DNA of 64,000 nucleotides from Spirochaetales bacterium Spiro_07 (GCA_001603145.1 LVBI01000007.1:58455-122454); one strand, 5' to 3'; numbered from the stretch's first letter, positions 52,203 to 61,699 are shown. The notes: generated by a model from the letters alone, not told the origin. A program made the numbers and translations.

Positions 52203-53153
52203 TCAATACTCCTCGTCTGTGCCGAATTTTTTGCCGACCCAATTGCTGAAGCCAATCAGCAACAAGCTTATGCACACAACAATGTTCGAGATTGTCGCGC
52301 CGTAAGCAAAGCGCATCGGGTCTTTCGCATTGTTGAAAGCCGTGCGGTACATGAAAATCGGCAATACTTCGGTGTTAATGCGCTGCTGCCCTTCTGGTGC
52401 AAGCGCAAATATAAGAGAAAAGCCTTTGAGAGAACCCGCTATAGCAAGAATGCACGATGTAAGTATTGTTCCTGCAAGAAGCGGCACTGTAATTCTAAAG
52501 AACATCTGGAATTCGTTCGCGCCGTCAATCTTGGCAGCTTCAAACATGCTTTCATTGATTTTCTGCAAGTTCGCCAAAAAGATAATCATATACATGCCGG
52601 TGTACATCCAAATAAGCGCAATTCCTATCGGAATCATGCACTTGTCCGGGTTCATCATCAGGTCAAACTGCTTGGTCGGGTCTTTGGTAAAAAACTGAAT
52701 AAGCTTGGCGACCGGGCCGTCAACCATAAACAGCATTCGCCACATGATACCAATAACGATTGTTGACAAGAAGTTCGGCAAAAAGACCATAGACTGAAAA
52801 AAGGTTGCGCCTTTGACCTGCTTGCGGTAAAGAATAAACGCAAGGATAAAGCCTATCGGAATCTGCCCGAAAACAGAAACAGCGACGACAATCATGTTGT
52901 TTTTCAGCGCATACCAGAATTCGGGTATGTTCGACGAAGGATCGACCACGCCTCTGTTCATGGTCATTACCTTTATATAGTTAGCAAGCCCCACGAATTT
53001 TGTGCCTGCGTCAGTGTTCGGATTATAATTGGTTAAGCTCAAAAAAACAGAATAACAAATCGGATATGCAATAATGAACAGATAAATCAACAAGCCCGGC
53101 GCAATAAAGCCGAAGAATGTCATAAAATCTCTAGCATCAGATTTTTTTCCCAT
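52203..53153 (-). CDS. Sugar ABC transporter permease, MalF/UgpA family
   Basis: A 316-residue permease with six helices and the EAA loop SMFEAAKIDGANEFQMFFRI. It carries an extracytoplasmic loop between TM1 and TM2 with NYNPNTDAGTKFVG. Its stop is one base from the next gene's start codon. Preceded by a double hairpin that separates it from the binding-protein gene. Confidence 0.92.
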   Translation of the reverse strand: MGKKSDARDFMTFFGFIAPGLLIYLFIIAYPICYSVFLSLTNYNPNTDAGTKFVGLANYIKVMTMNRGVVDPSSNIPEFWYALKNNMIVVAVSVFGQIPIGFILAFILYRKQVKGATFFQSMVFLPNFLSTIVIGIMWRMLFMVDGPVAKLIQFFTKDPTKQFDLMMNPDKCMIPIGIALIWMYTGMYMIIFLANLQKINESMFEAAKIDGANEFQMFFRITVPLLAGTILTSCILAIAGSLKGFSLIFALAPEGQQRINTEVLPIFMYRTAFNNAKDPMRFAYGATISNIVVCISLLLIGFSNWVGKKFGTDEEY

Positions 53154-53177
53154 TGATTCTTTCCTTCAAAAGGTCAC

Positions 53178-53222
53178 AAAAAAAGAGCTGCCGACAGCTG
53201 ATAGCATGATATTTGGCAGCCC
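53178..53222 (-). terminator. Intra-operon terminator hairpin (second sugar ABC)
   Basis: GGGCTGCC / GGCAGCTC stem with a run of seven Ts on the minus strand, between binding-protein and MalF genes. Confidence 0.82.
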
Positions 53223-53234
53223 TTTCAAGAGCGG

Positions 53235-53267
53235 AACTGCCGGAACACAAACAAAGGCCCGGCAGTT
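53235..53267 (-). terminator. Intra-operon hairpin following the binding-protein gene
   Basis: Perfect 9-bp arms AACTGCCGG / CCGGCAGTT, no T-run; probably a 3'-stabilising hairpin. Confidence 0.7.
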
Positions 53268-53287
53268 TAATCCAGATTTAATCCAGA

Positions 53288-54574
53288 TTATTGTTCGTCA
53301 AATGCTCTCTGAACAGCAGCAGCAAGTTCTTTAGCTGTTGTCTTTCCGGCAACAATGTTCTGCATACCGGCGTTGAGCACGTCGTTCGGTGTACCAGAAA
53401 GGTAAGAGTCAATTACATAGCATGACGGATACTTACCGAGCGTTGCTTTTTCAGCGATACATGGGTCCATTCCGTCTGGGAGTGTGAAGTTCTTGAGAAT
53501 CGGGGCGGAAATAGCACCGTCTGCAAGGCGCTGGATTGTTTCTGTCTCAGAGAAGAAATATGCAATCCATTTCTTTGCGGCTTCAAGCTTTGCCGGGTCA
53601 GATGCGCCGGCCTTTGTGATGCCGTAGCCAACCTGCCATGCACCTGCAAGAGAGCCTGCACATGCTTTTTCGCCTGGTACTGGCGGAATTGAAATAAGCT
53701 TAACCTTCTTAGAAAGGTCGCCGAGGTTCTGCTCGCCGAAGCCCCACTGTCCGTCAATGTACATAAGGCACTTGCCGTTTACAAAGTTTGAAAGGCCCGT
53801 TCCATTGTCAATGAGGATTGCATCTTTAGAGATAACGCCGTCTTTTACCCACTGTGCAAGAACGTCAAGTGCAGCAACGAAACCTTCGTCTGTAAACTTA
53901 ACCTGCTTGTTTACAGCCTTTTCAATCCATTTCAGGTCGCCTGTTGTGCGCGGGATGATGCCAGACATAACGCATGAACCCCAAACCCAGCCGTCTGCGC
54001 CGTGTGTTGAGATGCATTCAATGCCGTTGCTCTTGCAGAGCTTTGCAAGTGCAACAAGGTCTTCGTATGTTTCAGGAATCTTGCCGCCGATTTTTGCGAG
54101 CAATTCAGTGTTTACGCCGACAACTGTACAATAGTTTGAGCCGCCGAGCGGAAGATATGGGCGGTTGCCGTTTCCGAAGAAATCTGGAACCAAAGAAACG
54201 TCGATGTTTGACGGATAATATGGTGTGTTGTCAATCTGCTGATTTGCTTCTTGCCAAGATGCACCCCAACGGGCGTCTGCACCCATGTATGCAACATCAG
54301 GAACATCACCAGCTGCAAGACGTGCAACTACTTTCTGGTGATATGCTTCATCATAAAGCATTTCGTAGTTGAGCACGATGTCTGGGTTTTCAGCCATGAA
54401 TTCTTCGCAGATGCGCTTGAATGTAAGACCTTCAGCGTTTGCGTTGTCACCGTAACCCATAATGTTGAGTGTCACCTTGCTTGGTGCTGCTTCTTTTTTT
54501 GCACAGCCTGTAAAAAGCATGCCAAATGCCAAAACTGCCATAAGGCATGCAAGTATAACTTTAGAAAATCTCAT
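53288..54574 (-). CDS. Sugar ABC transporter substrate-binding lipoprotein
   Basis: A 428-residue SBP_bac_1 protein with a lipobox (GMLFTGC). The mature protein begins VTLNIMGYGDN and contains DVAYMGADARWGASW and LIDNGTGLSNFVNGKCLMYID. The track start is 14 codons early; ATG at 54574 follows AAAGGGGGAA. First gene of the operon with the two permeases downstream; ligand unknown. Transcription starts at a strong promoter overlapped by a perfect dyad, so repression of sugar uptake is likely. Confidence 0.93.
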   Translation of the reverse strand: MRFSKVILACLMAVLAFGMLFTGCAKKEAAPSKVTLNIMGYGDNANAEGLTFKRICEEFMAENPDIVLNYEMLYDEAYHQKVVARLAAGDVPDVAYMGADARWGASWQEANQQIDNTPYYPSNIDVSLVPDFFGNGNRPYLPLGGSNYCTVVGVNTELLAKIGGKIPETYEDLVALAKLCKSNGIECISTHGADGWVWGSCVMSGIIPRTTGDLKWIEKAVNKQVKFTDEGFVAALDVLAQWVKDGVISKDAILIDNGTGLSNFVNGKCLMYIDGQWGFGEQNLGDLSKKVKLISIPPVPGEKACAGSLAGAWQVGYGITKAGASDPAKLEAAKKWIAYFFSETETIQRLADGAISAPILKNFTLPDGMDPCIAEKATLGKYPSCYVIDSYLSGTPNDVLNAGMQNIVAGKTTAKELAAAVQRAFDEQ

Positions 54575-54595
54575 AATTTCCCCCTTTGAGATTTT

Positions 54596-54628
54596 TTTCT
54601 TAGTTGATTTCTTCAATCAACTAAGAAA
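54596..54628 (-). promoter_or_regulatory. Perfect 33-bp dyad (operator) at the transcription start
   Basis: Arms TTTCTTAGTTGATT / AATCAACTAAGAAA, perfectly complementary over 14 bp, spacer TCTTC. It covers the predicted start site and early leader of the sugar-binding lipoprotein gene. Confidence 0.8.
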
Positions 54629-54657
54629 AGTATAACATCGTCATTTTAGGATGTAAA
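54629..54657 (-). promoter_or_regulatory. Promoter of the second sugar ABC operon
   Basis: TTTACA, 17-bp spacer, TATACT on the minus strand. Confidence 0.75.
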
Positions 54658-54828
54658 GCGATTTTGAAAGTTTTTTTCTGATTTTTTCAAAAAGTTTCAA
54701 TAGGTGATTTCTTTTATATCTGCAACATCTCCAGTTAATTGCAAATTTGCAAATCTTTATAAATTGCACGCGCCTTGCCATGCTGAAATTGATTCAGCAC
54801 CTATTTTTGTCATTGTTGCATGCGCCTT

Positions 54829-54850
54829 GCAGTTTTCGAAAGAAAACTGC
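54829..54850. repeat. Short perfect hairpin downstream of the 7TM/GGDEF-like gene
   Basis: GCAGTTTTC-GAAA-GAAAACTGC, and a TGCTGAA/TTCAGCA hairpin at about 54781. No T-run in the right orientation, so termination is uncertain. The remaining 54658-54890 sequence shows no gene. Confidence 0.5.
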
Positions 54851-54890
54851 GCCGTTCCGCGAGATAATTCCATTATTGTAGATTAATCCA

Positions 54891-56582
54891 TTACGAAACG
54901 CGGAAGCCTTCTTTTTGCGAGCGCATACGCTCTTTGGCGAGCGGCAGCAAATTTGAGGTGAATTCAACTTCTGAGCGGAAAGCAAAGCCCGAAGCCATAG
55001 AAAACTGATAGCGCGGATGCTTCTGAATCTCTGCAAACAAAAGCTCGTCAAGGTTGATAAGCATACGGTGAATGTCTTCTTTGCGCAGTTCAGTCGCAAC
55101 CACGCAGAATTCAGATTCGCCTGTATAAGCAACTTCAGCCTTTCCGCTGAAAACCTTGCTTATGCAAGACATAAAGCCGGCAAGCACTTCCCCTCCTTCA
55201 AGCGAAAACAAATCAGGCGTGCCCCTACCGGCCGGCATAAAAGACAGCATAATTATAGAAAAATCAAAATTATTCGCCAAATCAAGATTCTTGAGATGCT
55301 CGTTAAGCGCGAACATATTCCAAAAGCCTGTCTGATAGTCAAGGCGCATCTGCTCGTCTTCAATCTTCTGAATTGCCCTTTTCTCTGAATCAGGGCGCAC
55401 CTGAAACAAAAAGCTTGCAACCATAATCGTAACGAACACAAGCACGCCGAAAGACATCGGACTGCCCTGCATCAGCTGCATATTCATTGAAAAATATTTC
55501 TGAATCGGATAGCGGACAATATCAACAGTTATGAAGAACATCATAAAAAGAAACGCGATAGACGGCAGCTGTTCGCGCCATATAAGCATCATCACATTCT
55601 TTGTGCAGATAAACAGGCAGAAAGCAATTTCTACGCCCAAAAAGATGAACTGAATGAAGCGCGTGGTCGGCAAATGCATTATGCCAGAAAAATCGAACAG
55701 CAGAATCAGCGAACAATAAATGGCAAAAGCGTAGATAAAGCAAAGCACGACCAGCTTTTCATACTTCTTGTTTGCAACTATCAGATAAAAAAGCGTAAGA
55801 ACCGCAAAATTCGTGCAGTAAAGCGTCACATGCTCCATCCATGAATTGAGCGAATAATTCGAGAAGAAAACGACCATGCATCTGTTTGTGTAAAGCTCAA
55901 AAAGGCCAAGCCATAAAAGCGCTTGCGACAACGAAAAAATTTTTACAACTTTCTTGCCGAGCACAATAAACACAATCGAAACGATTGACGTCGTAAGGCC
56001 GAGCACAAAAAGAAAAATAGAGCTGAACATCATGAACAGCTTGCCCGAAAGCATGTTTGAGAACGTCTTGTCAGCAGATTCAATCCAAATCGGCTGCAGC
56101 GAAGTGAACGAGCGCGGCTCTGTTACGTTGAGCACAATCTTAACAGGCGTGCCCTGCTTATAATTGTTCAGGCTTGTAACATGTGCGCCGCAACCCACAT
56201 TCTTAGACTGCATCACAAGATCATGGCCATAAACATAGGCAAGCCTGCCGTCAAGATAAATGTCTGCCGTGCAATAAAGCGTGTATATTCTCAGAACAGG
56301 GCTTGGCATGTTAAAGAACGGCAGCTCGTTATCAAGCTCAATCACCGAGCCGGTTGAAACTACCGGAAAAGTAAAATCTGTAAGGTCAACGTTTTCATAA
56401 TACTTGCCGTCTATGCAGACAGTCCAGCCTTCGTTAAAAGAGTCTGCTTCAAAGACAATAGACTGCTCAAGTCTGCGCATTGACCAATAAAACAGCGAAA
56501 AGAACACGCAGAGAGCAAGGGCAGAGATAATGCCATATCGTAATAATTTCCGGTTTGAATAACTATCTTTAATCCGCTTCAT
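54891..56582 (-). CDS. 7TM sensor protein with degenerate GGDEF domain
   Basis: A 563-residue membrane protein. A TM helix near residues 18-40 precedes an extracytoplasmic beta-rich domain (40-180), like the 7TMR-DISM extracellular fold, then about seven transmembrane helices (190-385). The C-terminal 170 residues follow a GGDEF-like pattern (DYQTGFWNMFALNEHL ... AEVAYTGESEFCVV), but the catalytic motif reads GESEF where GGDEF is expected, and the earlier metal-binding Asp is not conserved. It is therefore unlikely to make c-di-GMP and may instead be a receptor or scaffold. ATG at 56582 chosen over TTG at 56606. Confidence 0.72.
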   Translation of the reverse strand: MKRIKDSYSNRKLLRYGIISALALCVFFSLFYWSMRRLEQSIVFEADSFNEGWTVCIDGKYYENVDLTDFTFPVVSTGSVIELDNELPFFNMPSPVLRIYTLYCTADIYLDGRLAYVYGHDLVMQSKNVGCGAHVTSLNNYKQGTPVKIVLNVTEPRSFTSLQPIWIESADKTFSNMLSGKLFMMFSSIFLFVLGLTTSIVSIVFIVLGKKVVKIFSLSQALLWLGLFELYTNRCMVVFFSNYSLNSWMEHVTLYCTNFAVLTLFYLIVANKKYEKLVVLCFIYAFAIYCSLILLFDFSGIMHLPTTRFIQFIFLGVEIAFCLFICTKNVMMLIWREQLPSIAFLFMMFFITVDIVRYPIQKYFSMNMQLMQGSPMSFGVLVFVTIMVASFLFQVRPDSEKRAIQKIEDEQMRLDYQTGFWNMFALNEHLKNLDLANNFDFSIIMLSFMPAGRGTPDLFSLEGGEVLAGFMSCISKVFSGKAEVAYTGESEFCVVATELRKEDIHRMLINLDELLFAEIQKHPRYQFSMASGFAFRSEVEFTSNLLPLAKERMRSQKEGFRVS

Positions 56583-56714
56583 ACGAATCCAGTTCAGACT
56601 TCTCAAAAATTTAAGCTTTTAGAGATTTTGTCTACTTATTCAAGTTTATACGATAGTCTTTGTGTTATCAAGCAAAAAATATGCAACAAATGAACGAACC
56701 CGACGCAGAGCGTG

Positions 56715-56737
56715 CGGGGGATGAAACCTTCCGCACG
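56715..56737. terminator. Weak hairpin downstream of the GH5 gene
   Basis: TGCGG / CCGCA arms with a long loop; terminator role uncertain. Confidence 0.3.
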
Positions 56738-56791
56738 AATCAAGCCGCCGCCTTGCTTGCAAGAAGCGGCACATTTCTCAAGACAAACTGC

Positions 56792-58462
56792 TTAAAGCTT
56801 GGCGCGCGGCGGCGCAATCTGATAATCTTCAGCGGAATACGCAGCCCTTTTCACAGCATCAACAATCTTTTCGTAGCCTGCACGCACCTTGCCGGTTTTT
56901 CTGTCTATATAGCCGAAGCTTTCCTTGCCCGTGCTTCCGGCGTTGTTGTCCCAAAGAAAGAACATCATGTTTTTTTGCTTTGCATATTTAACCAGAAACT
57001 CAACATAATAACGCTGATAATCTGAAAATTCTGCGTCCTGATAAGTTGCGCCATATTCGCCAATATAGACAGGGCAATCTTTGAACAGAGCCGCAACACG
57101 GTCAAAGCATCTCATCATGGCTTTTTCCTGGTCGTTTTGGGTTGTTTCATCTGGCGGAACATTGCCAAAATCTGCGCCCCATTTGTGCACAGAAGCTTCA
57201 ATGCCGAATTCATAAGGCGAATAATAATGGAAAGAAACTGCAAAACGGTTGGCTTCGTCAACGCCGATGTCTTCCGGCAAGCTGAGATAAGACAAACAAT
57301 CTGGCGAGGCGCAATAGCCGTTAAGCCCAAGAAAGCGGTACACGTTGTTTCCGCCTGTTGCACGAACAACAGCCGTAAAAGCCTGGTTCCATTTGTTGAT
57401 TATCGAATATTGAATGCCGTCGTCGCTTCTGTTGTCGCCCCAGCCCCATTTGCCGTCTTGAATTTCGTTGAAGCCTTCAAAGGCAAGGCTAGAACCGTAG
57501 TCTTTAAAAGCTTCTGCCACTTGAGACCAAATCTGACAAAACTGAACTGTCTGCTTGATAAAGTTCTCTTCGCTGTCATCAGCTTTTGCAATGTTGAGCC
57601 ACTGGTTTGTTTCAGAGCCGTCATGGTGAATGTTTATCAGCACGCCCAAGTTTTCAGCCAATGCCATGTCGACAACGCTTTTGACATAGGCAAGCCATTC
57701 TTCGTTAATCTTATAGTCTGGCGCACCGCCGATGTGGTTGAGATAAGTCACCGGAATGCGCACAAAATCAAAGCCCTGCCCGCGCAAGCCTTTGAAAAGC
57801 TCAGGCGAAGCTTCTGCCTTGCACCAGTTTTCTGCGGCAGAAAAGCCTTTGTCTTGACCCGAGCCGATTGTGTCAAGATAATTTCCCATGTTCCAGCCAG
57901 AATGGAAATTTTCAGCAAAATATGATTTTGAAGAACTTTCGGTGTCAATCTTTGTGCCGGCCACAGGCGCATAATCTATGCTTGAAACTTTTACGCTTGA
58001 AGCTTCCGCGCCGTAGCCCAAAATGATAAGCCCGCTCTTTTTAAGCGCAGCTACGTCTTTTGCAGAAACTGTATAAACTGTGGTCTGAGCCGCGCTCTGC
58101 AATGTTGCGTTTCCGGCATCTTTGTCAAACACGGCGTTATCTGAAAATTTGCCGCCTTCAAGCGCAGAATCTGCGCCGTCGTTCAGCACGAGCTTGAGCT
58201 TGGGCTTTGAAATAGAAGCGTTCGGCATTTTCAAGATGCCGCACTTTTTGGTCTTTATCGTTATCGTGCCGCCTTTCTCAATCTCTGCAAAAAGAGACTT
58301 GTCTAGCGCAAGTGCAGCAGAATATTTTACGGCGGGCGCGCTTTTCGCCTTTGATTTGGCGGCAGCTTTCTTGTTGCCGCAACCTGTTAAAAGCAGCGCG
58401 GCAAAACAAGCAATTGCGCACAAGCGCAAACCAGACAAACATAAAGAGACGGTTTTCTTCAT
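56792..58462 (-). CDS. Glycoside hydrolase family 5 lipoprotein (endoglucanase-like)
   Basis: A 556-residue surface or periplasmic enzyme with a lipobox (LLLTGC) and an Ala/Lys-rich linker. Residues about 45-165 form a beta-rich accessory domain, perhaps carbohydrate binding. The GH5 barrel from about 180 has FHSGWNMGNYLDTIG, VRIPVTYLNH, INIHHDGS, the acid/base Glu in FEGFNEIQDG, FHYYSPYEF and the nucleophile Glu in VYIGEYGATY. Cuts beta-1,4-glucans or related glycans; exact substrate unknown. GGAG precedes the ATG, four codons inside the track ORF. Confidence 0.9.
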   Translation of the reverse strand: MKKTVSLCLSGLRLCAIACFAALLLTGCGNKKAAAKSKAKSAPAVKYSAALALDKSLFAEIEKGGTITIKTKKCGILKMPNASISKPKLKLVLNDGADSALEGGKFSDNAVFDKDAGNATLQSAAQTTVYTVSAKDVAALKKSGLIILGYGAEASSVKVSSIDYAPVAGTKIDTESSSKSYFAENFHSGWNMGNYLDTIGSGQDKGFSAAENWCKAEASPELFKGLRGQGFDFVRIPVTYLNHIGGAPDYKINEEWLAYVKSVVDMALAENLGVLINIHHDGSETNQWLNIAKADDSEENFIKQTVQFCQIWSQVAEAFKDYGSSLAFEGFNEIQDGKWGWGDNRSDDGIQYSIINKWNQAFTAVVRATGGNNVYRFLGLNGYCASPDCLSYLSLPEDIGVDEANRFAVSFHYYSPYEFGIEASVHKWGADFGNVPPDETTQNDQEKAMMRCFDRVAALFKDCPVYIGEYGATYQDAEFSDYQRYYVEFLVKYAKQKNMMFFLWDNNAGSTGKESFGYIDRKTGKVRAGYEKIVDAVKRAAYSAEDYQIAPPRAKL

Positions 58463-58479
58463 ATTGAACTCCACAAGCT

Positions 58480-58506
58480 GTTACTCCGAACTGGATTCGG
58501 AATCTT
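58480..58506. repeat. Dispersed TTCCGAA palindrome (copy 4)
   Basis: ACTCCGAACTGGATTCGGAAT, same family as 11896. It fills the gap between htrA and the GH5 gene. Confidence 0.6.
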
Positions 58507-58509
58507 TGG

Positions 58510-59754
58510 TTATTCAGTCAGCGTAATTTCAATTACCACAGTCTTTCTGCCCCGGAGAACTGCAACAGAAACTTCGTCGCCGGGCTTCTTGCTTTCAAGC
58601 GCGGCATAATAGCCAGCAAGCGAATTAACCGCAATGCCGTCAATCGCCGTAATTACGTCGCCGCCGAGGTAGATGACCTGCGCATTGCGCACAGAGCCGT
58701 AGCGCACAGCCTGTGTGCCGCCTTTAAGACCGGCTTTTGCAGCGTTGCCCTTCTCTGCAACCTGCTGCACAAGCAAGCCCGAATTGACCGCAAGCTTTGC
58801 GTAATTGGCAATCGAGCTGTTGAGCTGAACGAATGTGGCGTCTATCGTGCCGCGCCTTACTTTTCCGTTCTGAATAAGCTCAGAGGCGACGCGCTTTGCG
58901 GTGTCAGCCGGAACAGCAAAACCGATTCCGGCAGAATCGCCTGAATTTGAATATATCATCGTGTTGATGCCGATAATCCGTCCGCGCGTGTCCAAAAGCG
59001 GGCCGCCGGAATTTCCCGGATTGATTGCGGTATCAGTCTGAATCATGTTCCTTATTATGGTGTTCTGGCTTGACTGAATCGGGCGGCCAAGGCCAGAAAC
59101 AATGCCTGTCGTCATTGTGCGCTCAAGACCGAACGGGTTGCCGATGGCGATGACTTTCTGCCCAACTTTAAGATGAGAAGATTCGCCAAAGTCTATTGTA
59201 CGCAAGTTCATGTTTTCAGGCGGTGTAAACTTAACCACGGCAATATCGCTTGCCGCGTCCGAACCGACGACAGTGCCTTCATATTGAGTTCCGTCTGCCA
59301 AAGAAATGTAAATGCGGTAAGCGTCAGCAATTACATGTGAATTCGTAACGACGTAGCCGCGCTTGTCTATGATTGCGCCAGAACCAGAGCTGCCTTCCTG
59401 CGGCACAGGCTCAAGAAACCAGTTTACGGCGACAACTTCGGTCGTAATATTGACTACAGCGTCTTTGCAATTTTCATAGACTGTAATGTTCTGGATTTCA
59501 TCCTGCGAATATCCTTCGAGGTCTACTTTTTTAACTAAATCTGATGAGGAAGTCTTGAATTCAAATACAGGCGTATCGCTGTAAGTTGTTTCTTCCTGGG
59601 TTTCTTCAATTTCTGAAATATCGTCTTCAACAGCTTCGGTTGACTGGCTTCTTGTAAAATTAAAAGTCAGCAACATGCCTGCAAAAATTGCAATCATCGC
59701 AATTGCTGTAACACAAACGATAACGACTACCTGTGAACGGCTGTAAAGTTTCAC
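58510..59754 (-). CDS. HtrA/DegP-type serine protease
   Basis: A 414-residue membrane-anchored protease: an N-terminal helix (VVVIVCVTAIAMIAIFAGMLL), an acidic linker (EDDISEIEETQEE), a trypsin-like domain with the triad His in TNSHVIADA, Asp in AASDIAVVKF and Ser in NPGNSGGPLL, and one PDZ domain (GGDVITAIDGIAVNSLAG). It degrades or refolds damaged envelope proteins. The track ATG lies inside the upstream terminator; the GTG at 59754 follows GGGGGAG by four bases and gives a normal anchor, so it is chosen. Confidence 0.93.
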   Translation of the reverse strand: MKLYSRSQVVVIVCVTAIAMIAIFAGMLLTFNFTRSQSTEAVEDDISEIEETQEETTYSDTPVFEFKTSSSDLVKKVDLEGYSQDEIQNITVYENCKDAVVNITTEVVAVNWFLEPVPQEGSSGSGAIIDKRGYVVTNSHVIADAYRIYISLADGTQYEGTVVGSDAASDIAVVKFTPPENMNLRTIDFGESSHLKVGQKVIAIGNPFGLERTMTTGIVSGLGRPIQSSQNTIIRNMIQTDTAINPGNSGGPLLDTRGRIIGINTMIYSNSGDSAGIGFAVPADTAKRVASELIQNGKVRRGTIDATFVQLNSSIANYAKLAVNSGLLVQQVAEKGNAAKAGLKGGTQAVRYGSVRNAQVIYLGGDVITAIDGIAVNSLAGYYAALESKKPGDEVSVAVLRGRKTVVIEITLTE

Positions 59755-59765
59755 TGCACTCCCCC

Positions 59766-59796
59766 AAAAAAATGGGCTGCCAAAAGACAGCCCTTT
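59766..59796 (-). terminator. Terminator between pfp and htrA
   Basis: GGGCTG / CAGCCC stem with a run of seven Ts on the minus strand, directly upstream of the htrA ribosome binding site. Confidence 0.85.
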
Positions 59797-59820
59797 CAAA
59801 ACCTGAATTATGGGCAATTG

Positions 59821-59848
59821 TCATTATCGGGCTTGACCCGATAATCTA
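59821..59848. repeat. Dispersed palindrome ATTATCGGG-CTTGA-CCCGATAAT (copy 4)
   Basis: Perfect 9-bp arms; best-preserved member of the family seen at 610, 5563 and 31575. Confidence 0.7.
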
Positions 59849-59933
59849 TCATCATAGATTGCTGACAGAGTTTGCTCCGCAAACGTCGCAGTATCAATTG
59901 CAGCAATGACAACGCCCAACCTACCTATTAGGC

Positions 59934-61589
59934 TTATTTGTGCTCAAGCTTCAATGTCTTTGTCGGCTGGTCGCAAACTTCGCTTGGGCCATAATACTGG
60001 ATTGCGCCCGGATAAAGATAAGCTGTTTCAACAGCCCACTTGTCGCGGTTGTCTGCATAAGCCTTGAAAGGTGCACCGTCAAGCTCAACCAATGCCTTGC
60101 GGATAACAGGCTTCTTTGAGCCGTGGCGCTGTTCCATATTCATCATCATTGTCAGCGGAATACCGCCGGCAATCCACTTTTCAGCAGGAGCTGTCAAGTT
60201 GCGTACGCTAGAAAGGTAGCCTGTAACGCCAGAAGCGATGAGAACAAATGCGTTGTAGCCCAAGCTGTAGCAGTAGTCTGCATCAAAGTTTGAAGGGAAC
60301 GCACAGCGGCCTTCGTAGCCGAAGAAGTGGCAGTATGAGCTGAACTTGCCTTTGTAAGTTCCTTCTTTCTTCATTTCAGCAAGACGTGCTTCTACGCTGA
60401 GAGCGAGGAGCTTTTCTGTGTCAATGCGGCTAACCTGAACGTTGCCGTGCGGGTCGCGGTCTGCAAGGAACTGAGCGGCGATTGCTTCTGGAAGACTTGC
60501 GAAAGTCTCGAAGCTTGCAGCTGTAAGGTTGGCTTTGAGCCAGTCTTTCTTAGCGGCAAAATCTTTGAGGGCGTTGAATTCATCAGCCTTAAGAGCCATC
60601 TTGTCGTTCAATTCAGCAATAAGTACTTTCATTTCTGGAATGAACTCTACGAGGCCTTCCGGAATGAGGATAACGCCGAAGTTGCCTGCGCCTTCTGCGC
60701 GCTTTGCAACAGCCTTACAGATGTCGTCTGTAATCTGGCGGAGTGTCATCTTCTTTGCTTCAACTTCTTCTGAAATCAAGCAGATGTTTGCCTGTGTCTG
60801 AAGTTCGCATTCAAGAGCGATGTGCGAAGCAGAGCGGCCCATCAATTTGATGAAGTGCCAGTATTTCTTTGCAGAGTTTGCATCGCGTTCGATGTTTCCG
60901 ATAAGTTCAGAATATGTCTTACATGCTGTATCGAAACCGAAAGAAGTTTCGATATATTCGTTCTTGAGGTCGCCGTCGATTGTCTTTGGGCAGCCGATAA
61001 CGCGTGTCGGTACGTTGTTTGCAACGAAGTATTCAGCAAGCAATGCAGCATTTGTGTTAGAGTCGTCGCCGCCGATGATTACGATTGCGTCAAGGCCGAG
61101 CTTCTTTGCTGTTTCAGCAGAAGCCTTGTACTGTTCGTCTGTCTCAATCTTTGTGCGTCCAGAACCGATGATGTCGAATCCGCCTGTGTTGCGGTATTCG
61201 TCAATGAATTTGTCGTTGAATTCTACATAGTCACATTCAATAAGACCGCTCGGGCCGCCTTTGAAACCATAAAGTGTAGAAGACTTGTTGCCAGCCTTAA
61301 TGCCGTCATAAAGGCCTGCAATTACGTTGTGTCCGCCCGGTGCCTGACCGCCAGAAAGGATTACACCAACCTTAATCTGTTTTTTTACGTCTTCGTTCTT
61401 GCCTTTTACAACGCGGGCTTCTGGTTTTCCGTAAGTATTTTTGAAAAGCTCTTTAAGTTCAGCCTGATCAGCAACAGATTCTGTCGGGTTGCCGAATTCT
61501 ACTACGATTTTGTCGAGTTTGTTCTTAAGCACAGCCGGAAGTTTCGGCTGATACTCGTAACGTGCCTTTTGCAATGCAGAAATTGACAT
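59934..61589 (-). CDS. pfp: Pyrophosphate-dependent 6-phosphofructokinase
   Basis: A 551-residue long-type [14 protein letters not shown] begins the active site; [10 protein letters not shown] has the Asp in the GGDDS motif that marks PPi use in contrast to GGDGS of the ATP enzyme, and [11 protein letters not shown] carries the PPi-associated Lys and catalytic Asp. [15 protein letters not shown] follows as expected. Uses PPi to phosphorylate fructose-6-phosphate reversibly, saving ATP in fermentation. The track start is 18 codons early; the ATG at 61589 follows AGGAGA. Single gene. Confidence 0.96.
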   Translation of the reverse strand: MSISALQKARYEYQPKLPAVLKNKLDKIVVEFGNPTESVADQAELKELFKNTYGKPEARVVKGKNEDVKKQIKVGVILSGGQAPGGHNVIAGLYDGIKAGNKSSTLYGFKGGPSGLIECDYVEFNDKFIDEYRNTGGFDIIGSGRTKIETDEQYKASAETAKKLGLDAIVIIGGDDSNTNAALLAEYFVANNVPTRVIGCPKTIDGDLKNEYIETSFGFDTACKTYSELIGNIERDANSAKKYWHFIKLMGRSASHIALECELQTQANICLISEEVEAKKMTLRQITDDICKAVAKRAEGAGNFGVILIPEGLVEFIPEMKVLIAELNDKMALKADEFNALKDFAAKKDWLKANLTAASFETFASLPEAIAAQFLADRDPHGNVQVSRIDTEKLLALSVEARLAEMKKEGTYKGKFSSYCHFFGYEGRCAFPSNFDADYCYSLGYNAFVLIASGVTGYLSSVRNLTAPAEKWIAGGIPLTMMMNMEQRHGSKKPVIRKALVELDGAPFKAYADNRDKWAVETAYLYPGAIQYYGPSEVCDQPTKTLKLEHK

Positions 61590-61699
61590 ATTGTCTCCTA
61601 TTTCTTTTATTTTCAGCAGGCCTTGCATTTTATTGCAGAACACCCGCTTCTATTGAAATCTATTGAAGTTATTCTACTGAAATAGCAGAGCATTTTCAA

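Noticed and set aside
54891-56582. Active diguanylate cyclase
   Set aside because: The signature reads GESEF and metal-binding residues are not kept.
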